Assembly (NCBI GenBank): GCA_943737045.1
Contig: CALSFV010000067.1
Coordinates: forward strand, 456,947-520,946
Direction of reading: 5' to 3'
DNA length: 64,000 nucleotides
Origin: Parapristionchus giblindavisi
Lineage: Eukaryota > Nematoda > Chromadorea > Rhabditida > Diplogasteridae
The notes below the pieces were generated by a model. That model searched no databases. It was not told the DNA's origin and was given only the letters and a program-made list of their open reading frames with translations. Shown here piece by piece: positions 35,901-48,302 of this stretch; position 1 is the stretch's first letter; each line of letters begins with the position of its first letter. A program made the position numbers and the translations under genes.

Positions 35901-36697
35901 GATGATTTGTGTGCCCGTCACATACAGTACTGTGTAATCTTTCTTGAGATAACCATAGGCGAACCAGCAACTGCCACTGCAAATAAGGATGCTAATGGTG
36001 TAACATATCTTATCACAAAAATTTAGCTCTTGTACCAAAGAACTAACCATCGAAACAATATTCTTACTCAGGGATTCTTACACAACTGTGTTTCAGTTTC
36101 CCTCTGGCACATGATCTATACTTTATCTCTTGATACTTACCCTACTACACCCATAAGAAAAGGTGCGCCGGATATTTCCTTCGTGTCTCTTCTCTTCCAT
36201 ATTTGTCTGCATATCGGACTGCAAAGTTGAAAAGTCAAGTTAGTTCGACCTTCAAATATGGTCCAGTCACACTTTATCTATATTCCTTATATGATAGTTC
36301 ATTGTGCAATTAAGACAAATGGGAGTGAAAAGATATTAAGACAGAGTGATTGGGGGTTGCCGATCAAGATATTTGCAGAAGGGACTAATGAAAGTAATCT
36401 TGACCGATGACTAGCCATCATCTATTCTTCCTCGTCTCTTTATCATTTCTATCAACAAACTGGAACAATCAACAGACAGTCACTAATCACACTATCATTC
36501 AATCACACAGAATATCATAAAGTACATTGATATTTATGCATTTTTGCGTTCATTTTGCAATTATGCAGAATATCAAATATCTTTGAAGAAATTAAGAAAA
36601 CTTACATGCCGCAGAAGAATAGGCCGACTGTCGTTAGAAAGGCAAGGATAGACAGCAAATTTAGAAAAGTGAAGCCATGGGTGAATATTTCAAACAT
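32962..36697 (-). CDS. SWEET (SLC50) sugar transporter
   Basis: Facilitative sugar transporter with seven membrane helices (two MtN3/saliva repeats of three helices plus a linker helix), plasma or organelle membrane. Ten in-phase minus-strand exons: 36606-36697, 36141-36218, 35853-35976, 35286-35366, 35170-35241, 34371-34490, 34163-34266, 34038-34108, 33759-33888, 32962-33115, 341 residues. Seen: [20 protein letters not shown] (repeat 1, PF and W-x-x-YG), [22 protein letters not shown], and [20 protein letters not shown] then [10 protein letters not shown] (repeat 2 with the P-N-G-x-G site). The tail after helix 7 is long, hydrophilic and charged (about 115 residues), longer than in most plant SWEETs. 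C. elegans names this family swt; I cannot say which member. The ATG at 36695 is the only one ahead of helix 1. Confidence 0.93.
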
Positions 36698-38324
36698 TTT
36701 TGGCCCGCGAGAGAAGACTCCCTGTAACAATAATACTAATGGTTATCAGAGATCATTATTATTAAAACGTCCACGCCCGAATTGTAATATGAGAGAGGTT
36801 AACGGCAAAAAGTGTAAGAATCAACAGTGGACGGCTGTTTTGAATGACGATATATTCTAATAGGTGGAAAATCATAGGAAACGAGGGTTGGACAGTGAAA
36901 TAGAGGAATACAAGTTATCATAGAGTACTCTTGGAAGAAAACACGAGTACGTTCATATAGTGTGATACGAAGGAAGTCGATGATAAATTATAACTGACAA
37001 GTGAAAAAATCGGGAGGGGGGAGTCAACTCAAATACTAATGTCGACTCTGATTTTCAATTCCAGTAAACTTCCTTATATTCGATATATCTATGAAAGAGA
37101 CCAGAGTGTTCGCTTGCTGAAAATGGGCGGAACTGTTTCGTCCTTGGCCACTCCCACTTCGACCCCTTTTGATTGGTTGATCATGTTGATATGGGCGGAG
37201 TTTGGAGTGAGAAATTCACGTGTATAATGATTAAGCTAATGAGAAAATAAAAGTGATGAGTGCAAACTTATCACATGTACACTTCTCATCTCATGATAAT
37301 TCGCTAAAGAGATCAAAGTTTCGCTGAACCGATAAAAAATGCACCTAGATCACTCTATTATTAGAAATATTAATAGTTATCGCGATATGGGTGATCTTAG
37401 AAATGTACATTGGTTGGATTATGAACTAATTTAGAACGATGATATCAGGAATAAATATGGTTAGAAAAATATATTGGACGCATGCACTATCGCTACAATA
37501 GAGGAATGATCGTAGGGAGGCAAGAACTGTTCTGTTCAGGAAATGTTAGTTTCTGCTCACACATTAATTCATTACTCTATAATAGTAATCTTTACAGCAA
37601 CGAGAAAACATGGGTATTATACAAAATAGTTTCCTACACTACATTTCCCACATTATAGACAACATTTCCTCTATTATGATATCTTTCTCTGTTCCTTTTC
37701 CTCTCCCCCCTTTCCTGCTGCCCTAAACACACCGATTCGTCATGCGAGGGATATTCATCGGCCAAATCTTTTTGTTTATTAATGTCAATGCATTTTTATC
37801 AACAATCGCGATAAGGATTAAATATTAATAATTGAAGAATCGACACACATAAGAATATAATATAACAATATTTCGATTTTCTTGGTTAAGAGACCGATGA
37901 GATCAAGATAGAGGTTAAGATAGTTAACGTACTGTTACAGTAATCCTCCATATCATTCTAATTATTGTTCTCTGGAACATAGGCTCGACTTATCCTTGAC
38001 ACTCTATCCGTTCTAGGAACTACATCGGATTGGGAAATTATCACTCGAGAAAAAGTGAAAGTAATGATACACTGGGGTCACATGCACTTTTCTTTCATCT
38101 CAAACAAGGCTACTATTTTTTAAATGCAATAAAGTAATTGCTAAAAATTTTCATCAAATTGCGGTCGTGTTAGAATGCCATATTTGAATAAATTAATTAT
38201 CAAGCTTATAAACGACTATCTGACTGTGGTATGTGCAAGCAAGCTAAAAACGCTTGGCACAGATAAATTATCAAAGTCAAGAAAGATGGATCGTGATTTT
38301 TTACATTTCCCTGCAAAATCTTAT
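36698..38324. other. Upstream region of the SWEET gene
   Basis: No exon pattern or repeat with clear ends was found in about 1.6 kb. Confidence 0.4.
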
Positions 38325-38760
38325 TTCATATCTCGGAGGAAAATGTTGTGAAAAAAAACAGGATACTCTAGTGTTACTTAGCCTCTCGACTATTCGACTA
38401 TCCAAAATCTTGCCGCTGGTTCTAACCTCGATCCGACAAAACGTTTCTTGGTGCCGCCTTGTTGCTGTCTTATGCTTACCCATTCATGATGATCACGAGT
38501 AAAGTTGTGTGTGCTATGTGTTCTACGCATACTCTACATGTAGAGCGTAAACATATAGAATTCAAAAGAAATTAACTAGTGATAATGAATATTTTCGGGA
38601 AAAAACTTTAAAAACCCTTATAACACTTTCTTGATATTTGTAAAATCGGAAAGAAAATATACTCGGGACGAGGTTCGAACATGCGGCAATATTTGGATAG
38701 TCGAGAGGCTAAGCAACACTCGAGTGGGGTCTGTATATCCTTTTTTTCCTCCGAGATATG
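38325..38760. repeat. Small fold-back with tRNA-like arms
   Basis: 38325-38435 and 38655-38760 are inverted repeats (TTTCATATCTCGGAGGAAAA against TTTTCCTCCGAGATATGAAA). Each arm has a degenerate A/B-box pair (CTTAGCCTCTCGACTAT, then GGTTCTAACCTC or GTTCGAACCTC). True ends and target duplication were not found. Confidence 0.6.
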
Positions 38761-41140
38761 AAATGAGACTTTCGAAAGGATATTTAATCATGGGCCAAGG
38801 GCCATCATGCATTATCGATTTTTTAATGGGCGATATATTCAATTTCATAAATTGTCAAGTGGACCATCGTACTCAGTAGTGAACTTAGTTTATATTCAAA
38901 AAATCATGGTAAGCTATTTTTTAGCTGTGATAACCATAATTTGACCTCATAATCAGATCTCTTTTAAGAAAAAATTGATGAACAAAAACAAACAAAAAAA
39001 TTGATGAACAGACATAAATGTTTTAGAGCTGCCAAAGATTTGTGGTCAATATTGCCAAGGGCAAGCTCGATTAAGTTATCCAATCTCCGACGTTCTCACC
39101 AACGTTGTTAAGTCAAAGACGCTCTTGGATAGTAATCGCATTTTTTTCTTCTCCTTTCTCTTCTTCTTTATCATTCTATCATTCGTTCAATGCTTCCATT
39201 CTCTCTTTTCATCAAACACTCTAAGGTCGAACTCGGTGCTTACTACATATATTAGCCAGTTTTGAGATCGTAATCGTTCGTTTCAAAAAGGTCAAAAATC
39301 AAATACACTCCGTAAGAAAAACATAGATGGTCTAAGAAAAGAATCTCGGTCATGATCTATGTTTTGTATTTGTGTAGATGTGAATCATCCAACGACAACA
39401 AAGGCAACAAATGTTTTGGTTCGAAACGGACTTCCGGTGCTATTCCCGGAACAAGAAAATCATGAATCCTGGATCTTAGATCATTATTTCTAATTTTGTA
39501 CACGTATAAGGAAGTATTAGCACATCAAAGAGTCAATAGTAAAATCGTAATCCTAGACATGAACACAATCATAATGAAGAATAATAATGAGAGAGATAGA
39601 TAGTAATGTTTACTCAATTGTCTGTTTTTTAACCACTGATTGATAGTGGTGGTGTTTCATTTGGGACGATGATGAATACAAAAGATGAAGTCGGGGCAAA
39701 GTAGAGACTACTATGCAGGCATGATCAGACCGAATGGATCTATTCAATGTAAAAATCTCTGTTAACGATCTCATCGATGCAAAATGCTCAATGTAGCCAA
39801 GCGTTTTTGGGGAAAATACGGAATGTTGACAAGGTTTAGGCTAGTTGTAAAAGGTCTTTAATAGCCAGAGAGTATTATATTGCACTCTATGGCAGAGTCT
39901 ATAATAGTGCGAGGAGTAGAGTAAATTAACTAAGACAACAGAGTTTGTGGCAACGATGTAGTGATTATGACTATGAATAAGATGATGATAAAAACGTGTC
40001 AACTGTCTTATCATTCTCATCCTCTTTATGGTACTCACAGTCTGTCACTGTACGAATTTCGGAGAATTAGACAATAAAATCTGCACTTTTCTCAAGCCCA
40101 TTACACTGTGTCTACATCAAGAGAAAAAGGACAAGAGTAGATCTTTTAATTATCTGTTTTATGTTCATATAAAATCTTAATTAGATTAGTGTCGTCCCAC
40201 ATTCGTATTTGGTGAAATGTGAGATTGTTTGACAAGAAGTTTGTTTTGTTCCATACGAATTTGATACCATGACAGCTTTTGACAACCCGAAAATATTGTA
40301 TTTTTTTATAATAGGCATGGAACTGCAATTTCCAGTTCCATGCCTATTATAGCAGGAAATGATGTTAGCATGCAAAACTCCCATCCATTTTAAGTAGTTT
40401 CGTTCAATCACTCATATATTTCTCAAACCCATATAGTTGTCATCACAGATTCTATTTCCATCCCTTTTCAGTCAGTATCCTCTAGAAATGAGTGGGCCAC
40501 TTATTAGAAACCCTATGGAACGAGAGATCATCGATCCTTACTCGTATCATATTACTCATTCTATATCTGTCAGTTGTCAACCACTGTAACATGAATATCG
40601 GACTGATTAGCCACAATCAAAGAAGTCCTCTCGATAGGGAATACCACATTATTTTTAGATACACAATAGTAGAAGGAATAAAGAGACTCGAGGGATGTGT
40701 ACTATTCATAATATTTATATTTAGAATGTATTCTGGTACTGATAAAGAGAACTAATAATGTGTGATGAATCATGCGAAATATGAGGAATCGTTTGTGGAA
40801 AAGAGATAACTTGAAAGGGTTTCATGAAGAGGTTTAAAATATTTTAAAGCATTTATATTTCATATGAAATAAAGTATGTGAGCAATAGGAAGATGAAGAG
40901 AACACGAAGAAATGAAGACATTCAGTTGACTCAGATTGAAATTACTTTATTTGGTGAATAATTTATGTCAGATTGTTACAAAATATGACAAAACTTCACT
41001 AGGTTCCGATATTTAACATTTTCCACGTTCTTTATAATGTATTTTCAAACGATTTTTTTTCTGTGGCAGTGTTTGCCCGAATATGTATACAAGTGAAAAA
41101 AAAATCGACAGCGCTGCAGAGTAAAATTGGTATTCTATTA
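38761..41140. other. Intergenic region
   Basis: No gene I can defend. A perfect hairpin lies at 40307-40351. A 114-base open stretch after a good acceptor at about 39376 could be an orphan terminal exon, but I found no partner exon. Confidence 0.35.
40307..40351 (+). repeat. Perfect 19-bp hairpin
   Basis: TATAATAGGCATGGAACTG, 7-base loop CAATTTC, then the exact reverse complement. Flanks do not extend the stem. Confidence 0.85.
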
Positions 41141-41153
41141 GGTTGAGTCTTAA

Positions 41154-41512
41154 AAAGGCGTTCTCGCTAAGCCGGCAAGCAAAGTGGCACAGTTGGTGAA
41201 AATCGTTTCTGTGTGCTCAAACTTCACAGGTGGAGTGCCTAGGGGTGGGATACACTTCAGCCAAAAAGTTGGACTCCAAAAGTGATCTTTGATCTTTGAT
41301 CTCGCGAAAAATAAATTTGAGATTTTCATATCATGTTATATACCATTCGAAAGAGCGCAAAAAGTTATATTAGAATATGAATTTTCAAAGGTTTTGGTCC
41401 AACCCAACGCAAGTAATGCGCGAAAAACCTAATTTTTGGGGCACACACAAACGATTTTCACCAACTGTGCCACTTTGCTTGCCGTTCCCTGCAATCTTAC
41501 CGAGAACGCCTT
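41154..41512. mobile_element. 0.36-kb fold-back MITE nested in the mariner left terminal repeat
   Basis: Ends AAGGCGTTCTCG and CGAGAACGCCTT with long inverted arms (GGCAAGCAAAGTGGCACAGT against its complement at 41465-41484). TTAA stands on both sides (41150-41153, 41513-41516). Removing it restores a left terminal repeat matching the right one. Confidence 0.88.
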
Positions 41513-41577
41513 TTAAGTCTTGTCGCATTTTTGGCACTTTACACAAATTTAAATAACTTTATCTCGGCAAAAGCAAA

Positions 41578-42558
41578 TCAATCAAAGTAAGCGCCGTCTG
41601 CGTCGACATACTTCCTCCAAAGTTCGGGTAGCTTGTGGATACTGTGCTCCCAGAAGGACGGCTGCTAGGAGGCAAAGTAGTTGGTCAGCCAGATTTCGAC
41701 ATCCCGCTGATTATTGAAGTGTACTCCCCCGAGAGTGCACTGCATATCGAAAAACAAGTGGTAATCGCTAGGAGCCAAGTCGGGCGAATAGGGCGGCTGG
41801 GGGACGACGTGCCAGCCAATGTCCAACATGGCCTTTTTGATCGTCCTTGCCACATGGGGTCGGGCGTTGTCGGGCTGGAAGTGAATCCGGTCGCGCAGCC
41901 AGGGAACGGATGGGACCTTAGACCTCAGGGTCTGTAGTTGGCGAGAGTATACCGCGACCATAATAACCGACCCCTGAGGGAGCAGCTCCCAATGCAGCAA
42001 ACCGCCTCTGCCCCACCATTCAGACAGCATGATCTTTTTCTGGTGAAGTTCGGATTTTGCGATGAAATTGGGCTGCTCATCTCGATCGATCCACTGAGCC
42101 CGGAGGACTACGTTGTCGTAAAGGATCCACTTTTCATCTCCAGTCATGATCCCGTCGATCCAAGCCGTTGTGCGAGCGTACGAAATTAGATTCAGACTCG
42201 TGTCCGCACGGTTTCACTTCTGCTTGTCCGACATTCGGAGGGGTAACCATCGACCCAAATTCTGGACCTTGCCAAGATCCTGTAGGCAACCAACGATGGT
42301 GGGTTGGCTTACCCTAAGACTCGTCGCCATATCACGGGTGGTAGCATAGAGGTCCGCTTGGACGCGATGCTCCAGCACGTCCAAGTCCAGCTCGGGGGCC
42401 GTCCGGACCTTTGACGTCGTACTCCCTTCTTCGAAGCGTTTGAACCAATGTTTCACAGTGCGCGTACTAGGGGCCTGAGTGTTGTATACTACCGCCATAC
42501 GGATGTGAACATCGGGATGTTTGAGCTGGAATAGGAAGAAAACAACATGACGTGTCAC
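41578..42558 (-). pseudogene. mariner transposase, two premature stops
   Basis: The N-terminal helix-turn-helix part reads TVKHWFKRFEEGSTTSKV and VSQPTIVGCLQDLG. The catalytic DDD residues are visible in MTGDEKWILYD, QPDNARPH and SPDLAPSDYHLF, the D34D spacing of mariner. The frame is otherwise continuous but stops at 42214-42216 (TGA) and 41665-41667 (TAG), before the natural end at 41578-41580. The N-terminus is uncertain. Confidence 0.92.
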
Positions 42559-42759
42559 ATGTGCACAAAACTGGGAACGAATTGAAGAGGCGTTTCAGCT
42601 ACAAGACTCGACGTAGGCACAATTCACTAGTACGCTCAAAGAGTAGTAGTAGTGACTTATTTAGTGCCAGAACGGACGGGGTAATTGATAACGTACGACT
42701 GAGCAGTAATGACACAAACATACCCCTCCAAAATGCGACAAGACTTATGACTCAACCTA

Positions 42760-45342
42760 ATATGGCATACTGTAGAATCTTACTGTAAGCGCTTTATGTA
42801 CCTCTAAAATTATATATGACCCAGAACATTTTAATCTGAGCTGGAAGTTCATTGCACCATTAAAAGGCGATATTTTTCGAATTTGAAGGATAATTATATA
42901 GAAAATTGCAAACAGGAATCAATCCAGTTATAAGCGCTGTCTACTTAACCACTAGGCTCACAATAAAGATGTTTTCTGCCTCTTGAATCTACTAGAGAAC
43001 AGAATGCCAATGTTCTTCATGAGAATTGCGCATCACGAATCTCCGCAGTTTCCTTCTTTAAAAGAAAATGATGTAATCAGATAATGCCAATGATTAGTGT
43101 TTCTAAGATATCGTTTAACCAATTTCTTTCTCGGTGCACAGTGTTCTCAAATCACGTATATATCGGAAATGATGGGAGAATAGGTGTGAATGAGAATTGG
43201 TCGATAGTCGACTAAAATTAATCCTGTTGTGATCTATTTTCTCTGTCATTGACAACCAACAAGTAGAACCTCATTGATAAGAGAGTAAGCGGGGTAGCTT
43301 TCAATAGGAAACCAACACTGTTGCACAAAAGATTTAATCTAATACTAGTTCTAATTTCTGCGAAATTTCGTTTATATAATATTATATAAATTATAAATCT
43401 ATATAAATTTAAAAATAGTTTCCATATAATAAATTATAAATTTATGACAGTCGTTTAGCACTTCTTAATTTATTGCGAACATAATATCGTAATCGGAGTG
43501 TTATCTTCGTTTGGAAAACTTACTCTTCTTTAAATCTCTAAATTCAGTTTTGCAGATCGATCTTACTGTTGACGGTCACTGTTCATTTGAAATATATAAA
43601 CTGGTCACTATTCTCAAAACGTTATTTCGCTCATAGTTTAACTGTTTAATTACTCAAAGTTCGTGCCATGCACGTGTGACATATGGAACTGTAACGACTC
43701 TATACAGTTCATCTATATCGCTAACAATTTCATTTGTTCTCGACCACAGAACAGTGCGTGGATTGAAATTATACCGTTTCACCGCCATTGGCCGAATACA
43801 ACATAAGCCTGCTAGACGCGACGAATGGTTTAGAAGTGAAATAACTAGTTATAGAGAGAAGATGAATCATTTAAATGTAATTGATGAATTAAGCACAGCT
43901 CGCAATGCGGAGAAAAATATAATTGGGAAAGTTGTCCTGATGAATGTTCTTCAAGTTTCTGTTTATAAATTAATAGTAAATCAGTTATTTGTAAGATAAA
44001 AACATCTTAATTAAAGAAAAAAACTTTTTTTGTTTGGAGTTAATGAAGGATCTCGTCAAAGCAAATGTCGATAAAATACAAAAATAGATTGGTAACCATA
44101 CGATTCAACTCGCAAACTCCCCTAACACTTGAAATATTCAACCATTTTCTAATCAAGCTTTTTTTCTATTAAGCTACCCGTTCCACCCAAATCACGGACA
44201 CAGAAAAAAATAAATAAAGAAATTAGCAGAAATACGTGATAAGACCAGAGAGATAAGAATGACGTGATTGATCTGTTATATTACTGTAGTATCTCTTTTC
44301 ATTATATGATATTTATATACTTTTTCGTCACAGTATACGAGAAAGTTAGTGGTTTGCATGAGAGCCATGGAGTCAAAGATAATTGACATTACATTGATGA
44401 ACCGATGGAGAAATGAAAAAAAATCGATGGATTACTGGCTTGAAGGATTGGTTGGACGAAGCACATAGAAGATATGTGGACTGACAACGTAAAAGATACT
44501 ACTAGATTTGATGGAATTATCAACATTTGGATAAAATATAAGTATGCTTTCTATAAGGCCCAACCGTGGCCGTTGTCGTAATGATCAAATGAAAACAATG
44601 GTGAAATAGATTATGTGATTGATATATTGATTCGTTGATTTACCTGTACAGATTCCTTTTTTAATTGATGACTAAAGAAGTCCAGTTAAGTTTAATCAAA
44701 CTTCGAGGCTTCCCTGAAATCAGCAGACTTATCAAGTATTCCTTGAGAAAACAAATTAATGAAGAGTGAAATGAGAGGAGGCAATCAGAAACCTTTGAAG
44801 TTCATATACATTTCTCATTCATACATTTCTCTGATTCCCTCATAGTCATCACTGGTGGGGGATTACGGTAGATGTGGCTATCACTATTTCTCACTACATT
44901 GATACAGTTATCATGTCATTCTCGAGTAAGTTTAATCTCCCATCAAAGTTCTGTATTACTATATAGGTATTATAACAATAAAACTAGTATCTCCCCGACC
45001 TTGACAATTGATTCAAATATGTTCTAATTAAAAGTGTGACCGTGAATTGAGCATCGACCAAATGCATTGTTGAAAGTTTTAAAATAATACTTGCATTTAG
45101 TTGATTACTGTATTTAAAAAAAGGATGCAGTATTTACAACTATGTAAAATAAAAGCCAAATCCAAAGATTGATCAAACTATCTCCTCCTAATTAATTTTA
45201 AAAAAAGGTTGTTAAATGAACAATAAGAATAACATCTCTTCATTTCGCGTTCACTTTTATTTATCTGCCAATAAGAGATCATCCGGTAGTAAATATTTCT
45301 GCAGAAACACAAGCTTTGAACAAATTTTGAATTCCAATGCAG
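42760..45342. other. Intergenic region or missed 5' exons of the receptor cyclase
   Basis: The 5' exon(s) of the receptor gene must lie here or further upstream, but I see no signal-peptide exon with a good donor. AT-rich run at 43370-43450. A 107-codon open frame (43676-43999) is not convincing. Confidence 0.4.
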
Positions 45343-46251
45343 ACCCTGAATGTCGGTATGCTGTTCTCATACGATGATGAATCGCTCAATCCCTATGTTG
45401 GATACAAGAAACACGCGGCAGCAGCAATGGTAGCATGGAAGCGAATACAAACTGAACAACTCATGCCGGATATTGATAATCTCAAGTAAAAATATTGATC
45501 TCTACAAAAAATGAGAAAATGGAAATTATGCTTAAAATATTCATTATAAGTATACCCTTCATGCAGATGTTTAATGTCAACATTCGAATTCGCATAATAA
45601 TAATCGATATTTCAGTCTTACTTGGTACTACGATGAATGTGTGACTGCTAAATCAGTTCGTGCTATCGTTGATTATGGTCAGTCTAATACTGATGTCGTA
45701 TTGGGACCAGCATGCAGTGCACGTGAGCGTCATTTATTTTACTATTAAAATTACAGATCCATTCATTTTTGGAATTTAATTTGTTACCAACAAGTTTCAC
45801 AGATAACTTTTTTCCATATGTTATATTTTGTAGCTGCAATCATGGCCGGCATTACTGCAGCATATCTCGACTTTCCAATAGTTCTATGGGGTCCACCATA
45901 TGCTATAACTCTCGAAGATAGTTCACAATATCCGACTGTACTCAGTTTGAGTTTCAGTGCACGACCGTATGTTTCGAATTGAACGAATCTTTTGTACAAT
46001 TCATAGCTACACCATTTTCATTTGTTCATTGAAAACCATAAATATGTATACTTGACTAATGATGATACTATTTTCAATAGTTTAATTCATATTTTCACAA
46101 TACGATCTAGCAATTGAAATCTGGTTGCAGTCGTGCTCGGGCTACGATTGCTCTTGCGCAGAAATTTGCATGGACTGATCTGACCTTCTTCTATTCATCG
46201 GAACGTAATATGCTAGTTAGCAGATGTGGTTTCTTTAATGATGCTCTCCAA
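45343..46251 (+). CDS. Receptor guanylyl cyclase-like, extracellular ligand-binding part (partial)
   Basis: N-terminal part of a receptor with an ANF-receptor/periplasmic-binding-like ectodomain, as in nematode receptor guanylyl cyclases (gcy). Exons in phase: 45343-45485, 45616-45722, 45834-45966, 46131-46251 (ends phase 0). Seen: NVGMLFSYDDES, AAAAMVAWKRIQTEQLMP, DVVLGPACSAPAIMAG, FPIVLWGPPYA and FTFF-like TFFYSSERN then RCGFFNDALQ, all in the order of the family. No signal peptide exon was found upstream. The next exons in phase, beginning AVVSTVMPM, are found only in the inverted duplication (53693-54429 on the minus strand and a damaged copy at 55255-56134 on the plus strand), so the gene is probably broken or its assembly is wrong. 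No kinase-homology or cyclase domain lies in the window, so the cyclase call is inference. Confidence 0.75.
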
Positions 46252-46904
46252 GTAAGAAATATTCATGTCGCTCTTCAAAATAATACCTATTATATTAAAC
46301 ACTTAAAAAATCGTTCATCATATTTTTCTATATCTTAACATGACTTGCCTACAACATATAAGAGGCCTTAGAATAAGAAAGTGGCGTAGAATGAGATGAA
46401 GATCGATTTTAGCCAACTCTGACGACGTCGGATTTGGCATGCCAATAAAGCAGTGTGCAATGTTGTCATGTGTATGAAATTGTACAATTGCCAATTTTGA
46501 TTCTTTATTTATTGTCTTCCAGTGAGAAACAAGAAAATGACAAATAATCAATGATCAATGTTGGCAGACTTTTTGTTGCCAATAATGCATCTTGAATAAT
46601 TGGCTAGTGGGTGAGGTAGGGGATGTTGCCAAAATTGACGGCAGCCATTTTGTCACGGGAAATGGAGACAAATTTGACGATGTAAATGTTGGCATGGCCA
46701 ATAATGATCCATTCGTTTTTGGCGCATCGAACGTTGACAATATTGAAAGCAGCACAATTGGCGGAAACGTTAAAATTCATTTCCGCCAATAATTCTGCGA
46801 TCAAAATTGGCAAATTACTTTTCCGGATGGAATGCCAATAATGCAATGTTCTAATTAGGCAAGGTCAGGAAAATTCGGAAATGCCATTTTTGATGGCGTC
46901 ATTA
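46252..46904. repeat. GCCAAT-rich repetitive DNA before the minisatellite
   Basis: Many short inverted units such as TTGGCA / TGCCAA and GCCAATAATG between 46420 and 46870. The open frames on both strands follow these repeats and are not genes. Confidence 0.55.
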
Positions 46905-47365
46905 TTGGCAGAAAGGCTTCCCTCAGATTTTGCCAACATTGACGCCGTCATTATTGGCAAGAAAGGCTTCACTCAGATTGTGCCAACTTTGACGCCGTCA
47001 TTCTTGGGCCAAAAATGACGCCGTCATTATTGGCCCAATTATGAAGCCGTCATTATTGGCAGAAAGGCTTCACTCAGATTTTGCCAACATTGACGCCGTC
47101 ATTATTGGCAGAAAGGCTTCACTCCGATTTTGCCAACATTGACGCCGTCATTATTGGGCCAAAAATGACGCCGTCATTATTGGCCCAATTATGACGCCGT
47201 CATTATTGGCAGAAAGGCTTCACACAGATTTTGCCAACATTGACGCCGTCATTATTGGCAGAAAGGCTTCACTCAGATTTTGCCAACATTGACGCCGTCA
47301 TTATTGGGCCAAATTTGACGCCGTCATTATTGGCCCAATTATGACGCCGTCATTATTGGCAACTT
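46905..47365. repeat. Minisatellite with about 150-bp higher-order units
   Basis: About a dozen copies of GACGCCGTCATTATTGG, alternating with AGAAAGGCTTCACTCAG and GGGCCAAAAATGACG spacers. The same order returns every 150 bases or so (47092 and 47242; 47140 and 47290). Confidence 0.88.
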
Positions 47366-47855
47366 TGACTACTATTAATGATTAAAATCTAAAAGGCAAC
47401 AATTTAGCGTAGATATATTGTACGTGGTTTACGTGAGCAGCAAAAGGTGGGGAGATGGTAGGAATGAATTGGGAGTATGGACTGATAGACAAATCAATAA
47501 TAAATGATACAGTAATACAATATTGACCACGGTAGTAATCGAGTGTGAAGTAGGCTACAGATGGTACAGAGAAATAAAATATTATACTGTATAATGATGC
47601 ATTTGAATCGCTTGAGCCAGTGCAGGGAGGGAAATTCAAAGGAGTTCGGCGATTAGCGAAAAGTGAAAATCGTGGAACTGCATGCGCCTGGTTGGCGGCC
47701 GTGATGATCCGATTGTCCTGAAATGAAAGAAGTTCGAAAAGTTTGAACATTGCAGCCAGTACTGCAAGTAATCGATTTTTCAATCAATAAGTAATTGTCC
47801 AGATATTCCGTGCATTAGCCATTTGCATTAGATCAATAATACATGATCATTCTAG
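47366..47855. other. Unique DNA between minisatellite and inverted duplication
   Basis: No coding pattern was recognised. A minus-strand 133-codon open frame (47382-47783) lacks splice or family support. Confidence 0.4.
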
Positions 47856-48095
47856 TTTGTTTGTCATATATAATCTCATCCGATATCATCGACTTTACCG
47901 TGCTACGTGGGCGGCATTGCCTCTAGCGGAAAGATCCACCCGTTTTTTTCCGTGCTTCTCTTGTGGTTTATCGCAGGGACCTATACACTCACCGCTAGAG
48001 GGACACTTCCTCACCCTGCATAGTTTTATTATCGCGTAAGTCCATCTAGTCCTCCGGCCGAGATTTTCTCATATTTTCGTCCCCAGAAGAGTACG

Positions 48096-48161
48096 GGGCC
48101 ATATTATTAGCTCAGTGGTGAGAGCAGCCGAATTGCAAGCGGAAGGTCGTTGGTTCGATTC
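48096..48161 (+). other. tRNA-like sequence, alanine-like TGC anticodon, left arm
   Basis: D arm GCTCAGTGGTGAGAGC folds perfectly, the loop has T then TGC at the anticodon position, and GGTTCGATT gives a B-box. The acceptor stem does not pair and the T arm is interrupted by a hAT-like element at 48162. It is a tRNA-derived relic; the mirror is at 63694-63760. Confidence 0.6.
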
Positions 48162-48302
48162 CATACGTGGGTAGCATTGCCTCTAGCGTCAAGAACCCAC
48201 CCGGTTTTGGCACCCGATATATTAAAAATTCGCTCAAAAATGAAATATTTGCATCCCACACATCCCATTTTAAACTCCAGCGACAAAGGTTGTGGACGTA
48301 TG
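48162..48302. mobile_element. hAT-like MITE, 141 bp
   Basis: Starts CATACGTGGG and ends GACGTATG. Flanks TTCGATTC (48154-48161) and TTCGATTA (48303-48310) match in 7 of 8 bases, a worn 8-bp target duplication inside the B-box of the preceding tRNA-like sequence. Confidence 0.65.

Larger units (their letters stand above)
41141..42757 (-). mobile_element. mariner element, broken
   Basis: TA-flanked (41139-41140, 42758-42759). Terminal repeats are GGTTGAGTCTTAA ... GTCTTGTCGCATTTTTGG on the left (split by a nested MITE) and GGTTGAGTCATAAGTCTTG as reverse complement on the right. It encodes a transposase on the minus strand with two in-frame stops. G+C is clearly higher inside the coding part than around it. 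Confidence 0.92.

Noticed and set aside
36555..36860. 101-codon plus-strand open frame
   Set aside because: Shadow of SWEET exon 1, which lies on the minus strand.
43676..43999. 107-codon plus-strand open frame
   Set aside because: No family motif, no signal peptide, no donor or acceptor in phase with neighbouring exons; left as unexplained.
46905..47365. CRISPR-like array
   Set aside because: The spacers are themselves repeated in a fixed order, so this is a minisatellite; CRISPR would also be out of place in an animal genome.
48096..48161. Functional tRNA-Ala gene
   Set aside because: The D arm and anticodon loop look right, but the acceptor stem does not pair and the T arm is split by a transposon.
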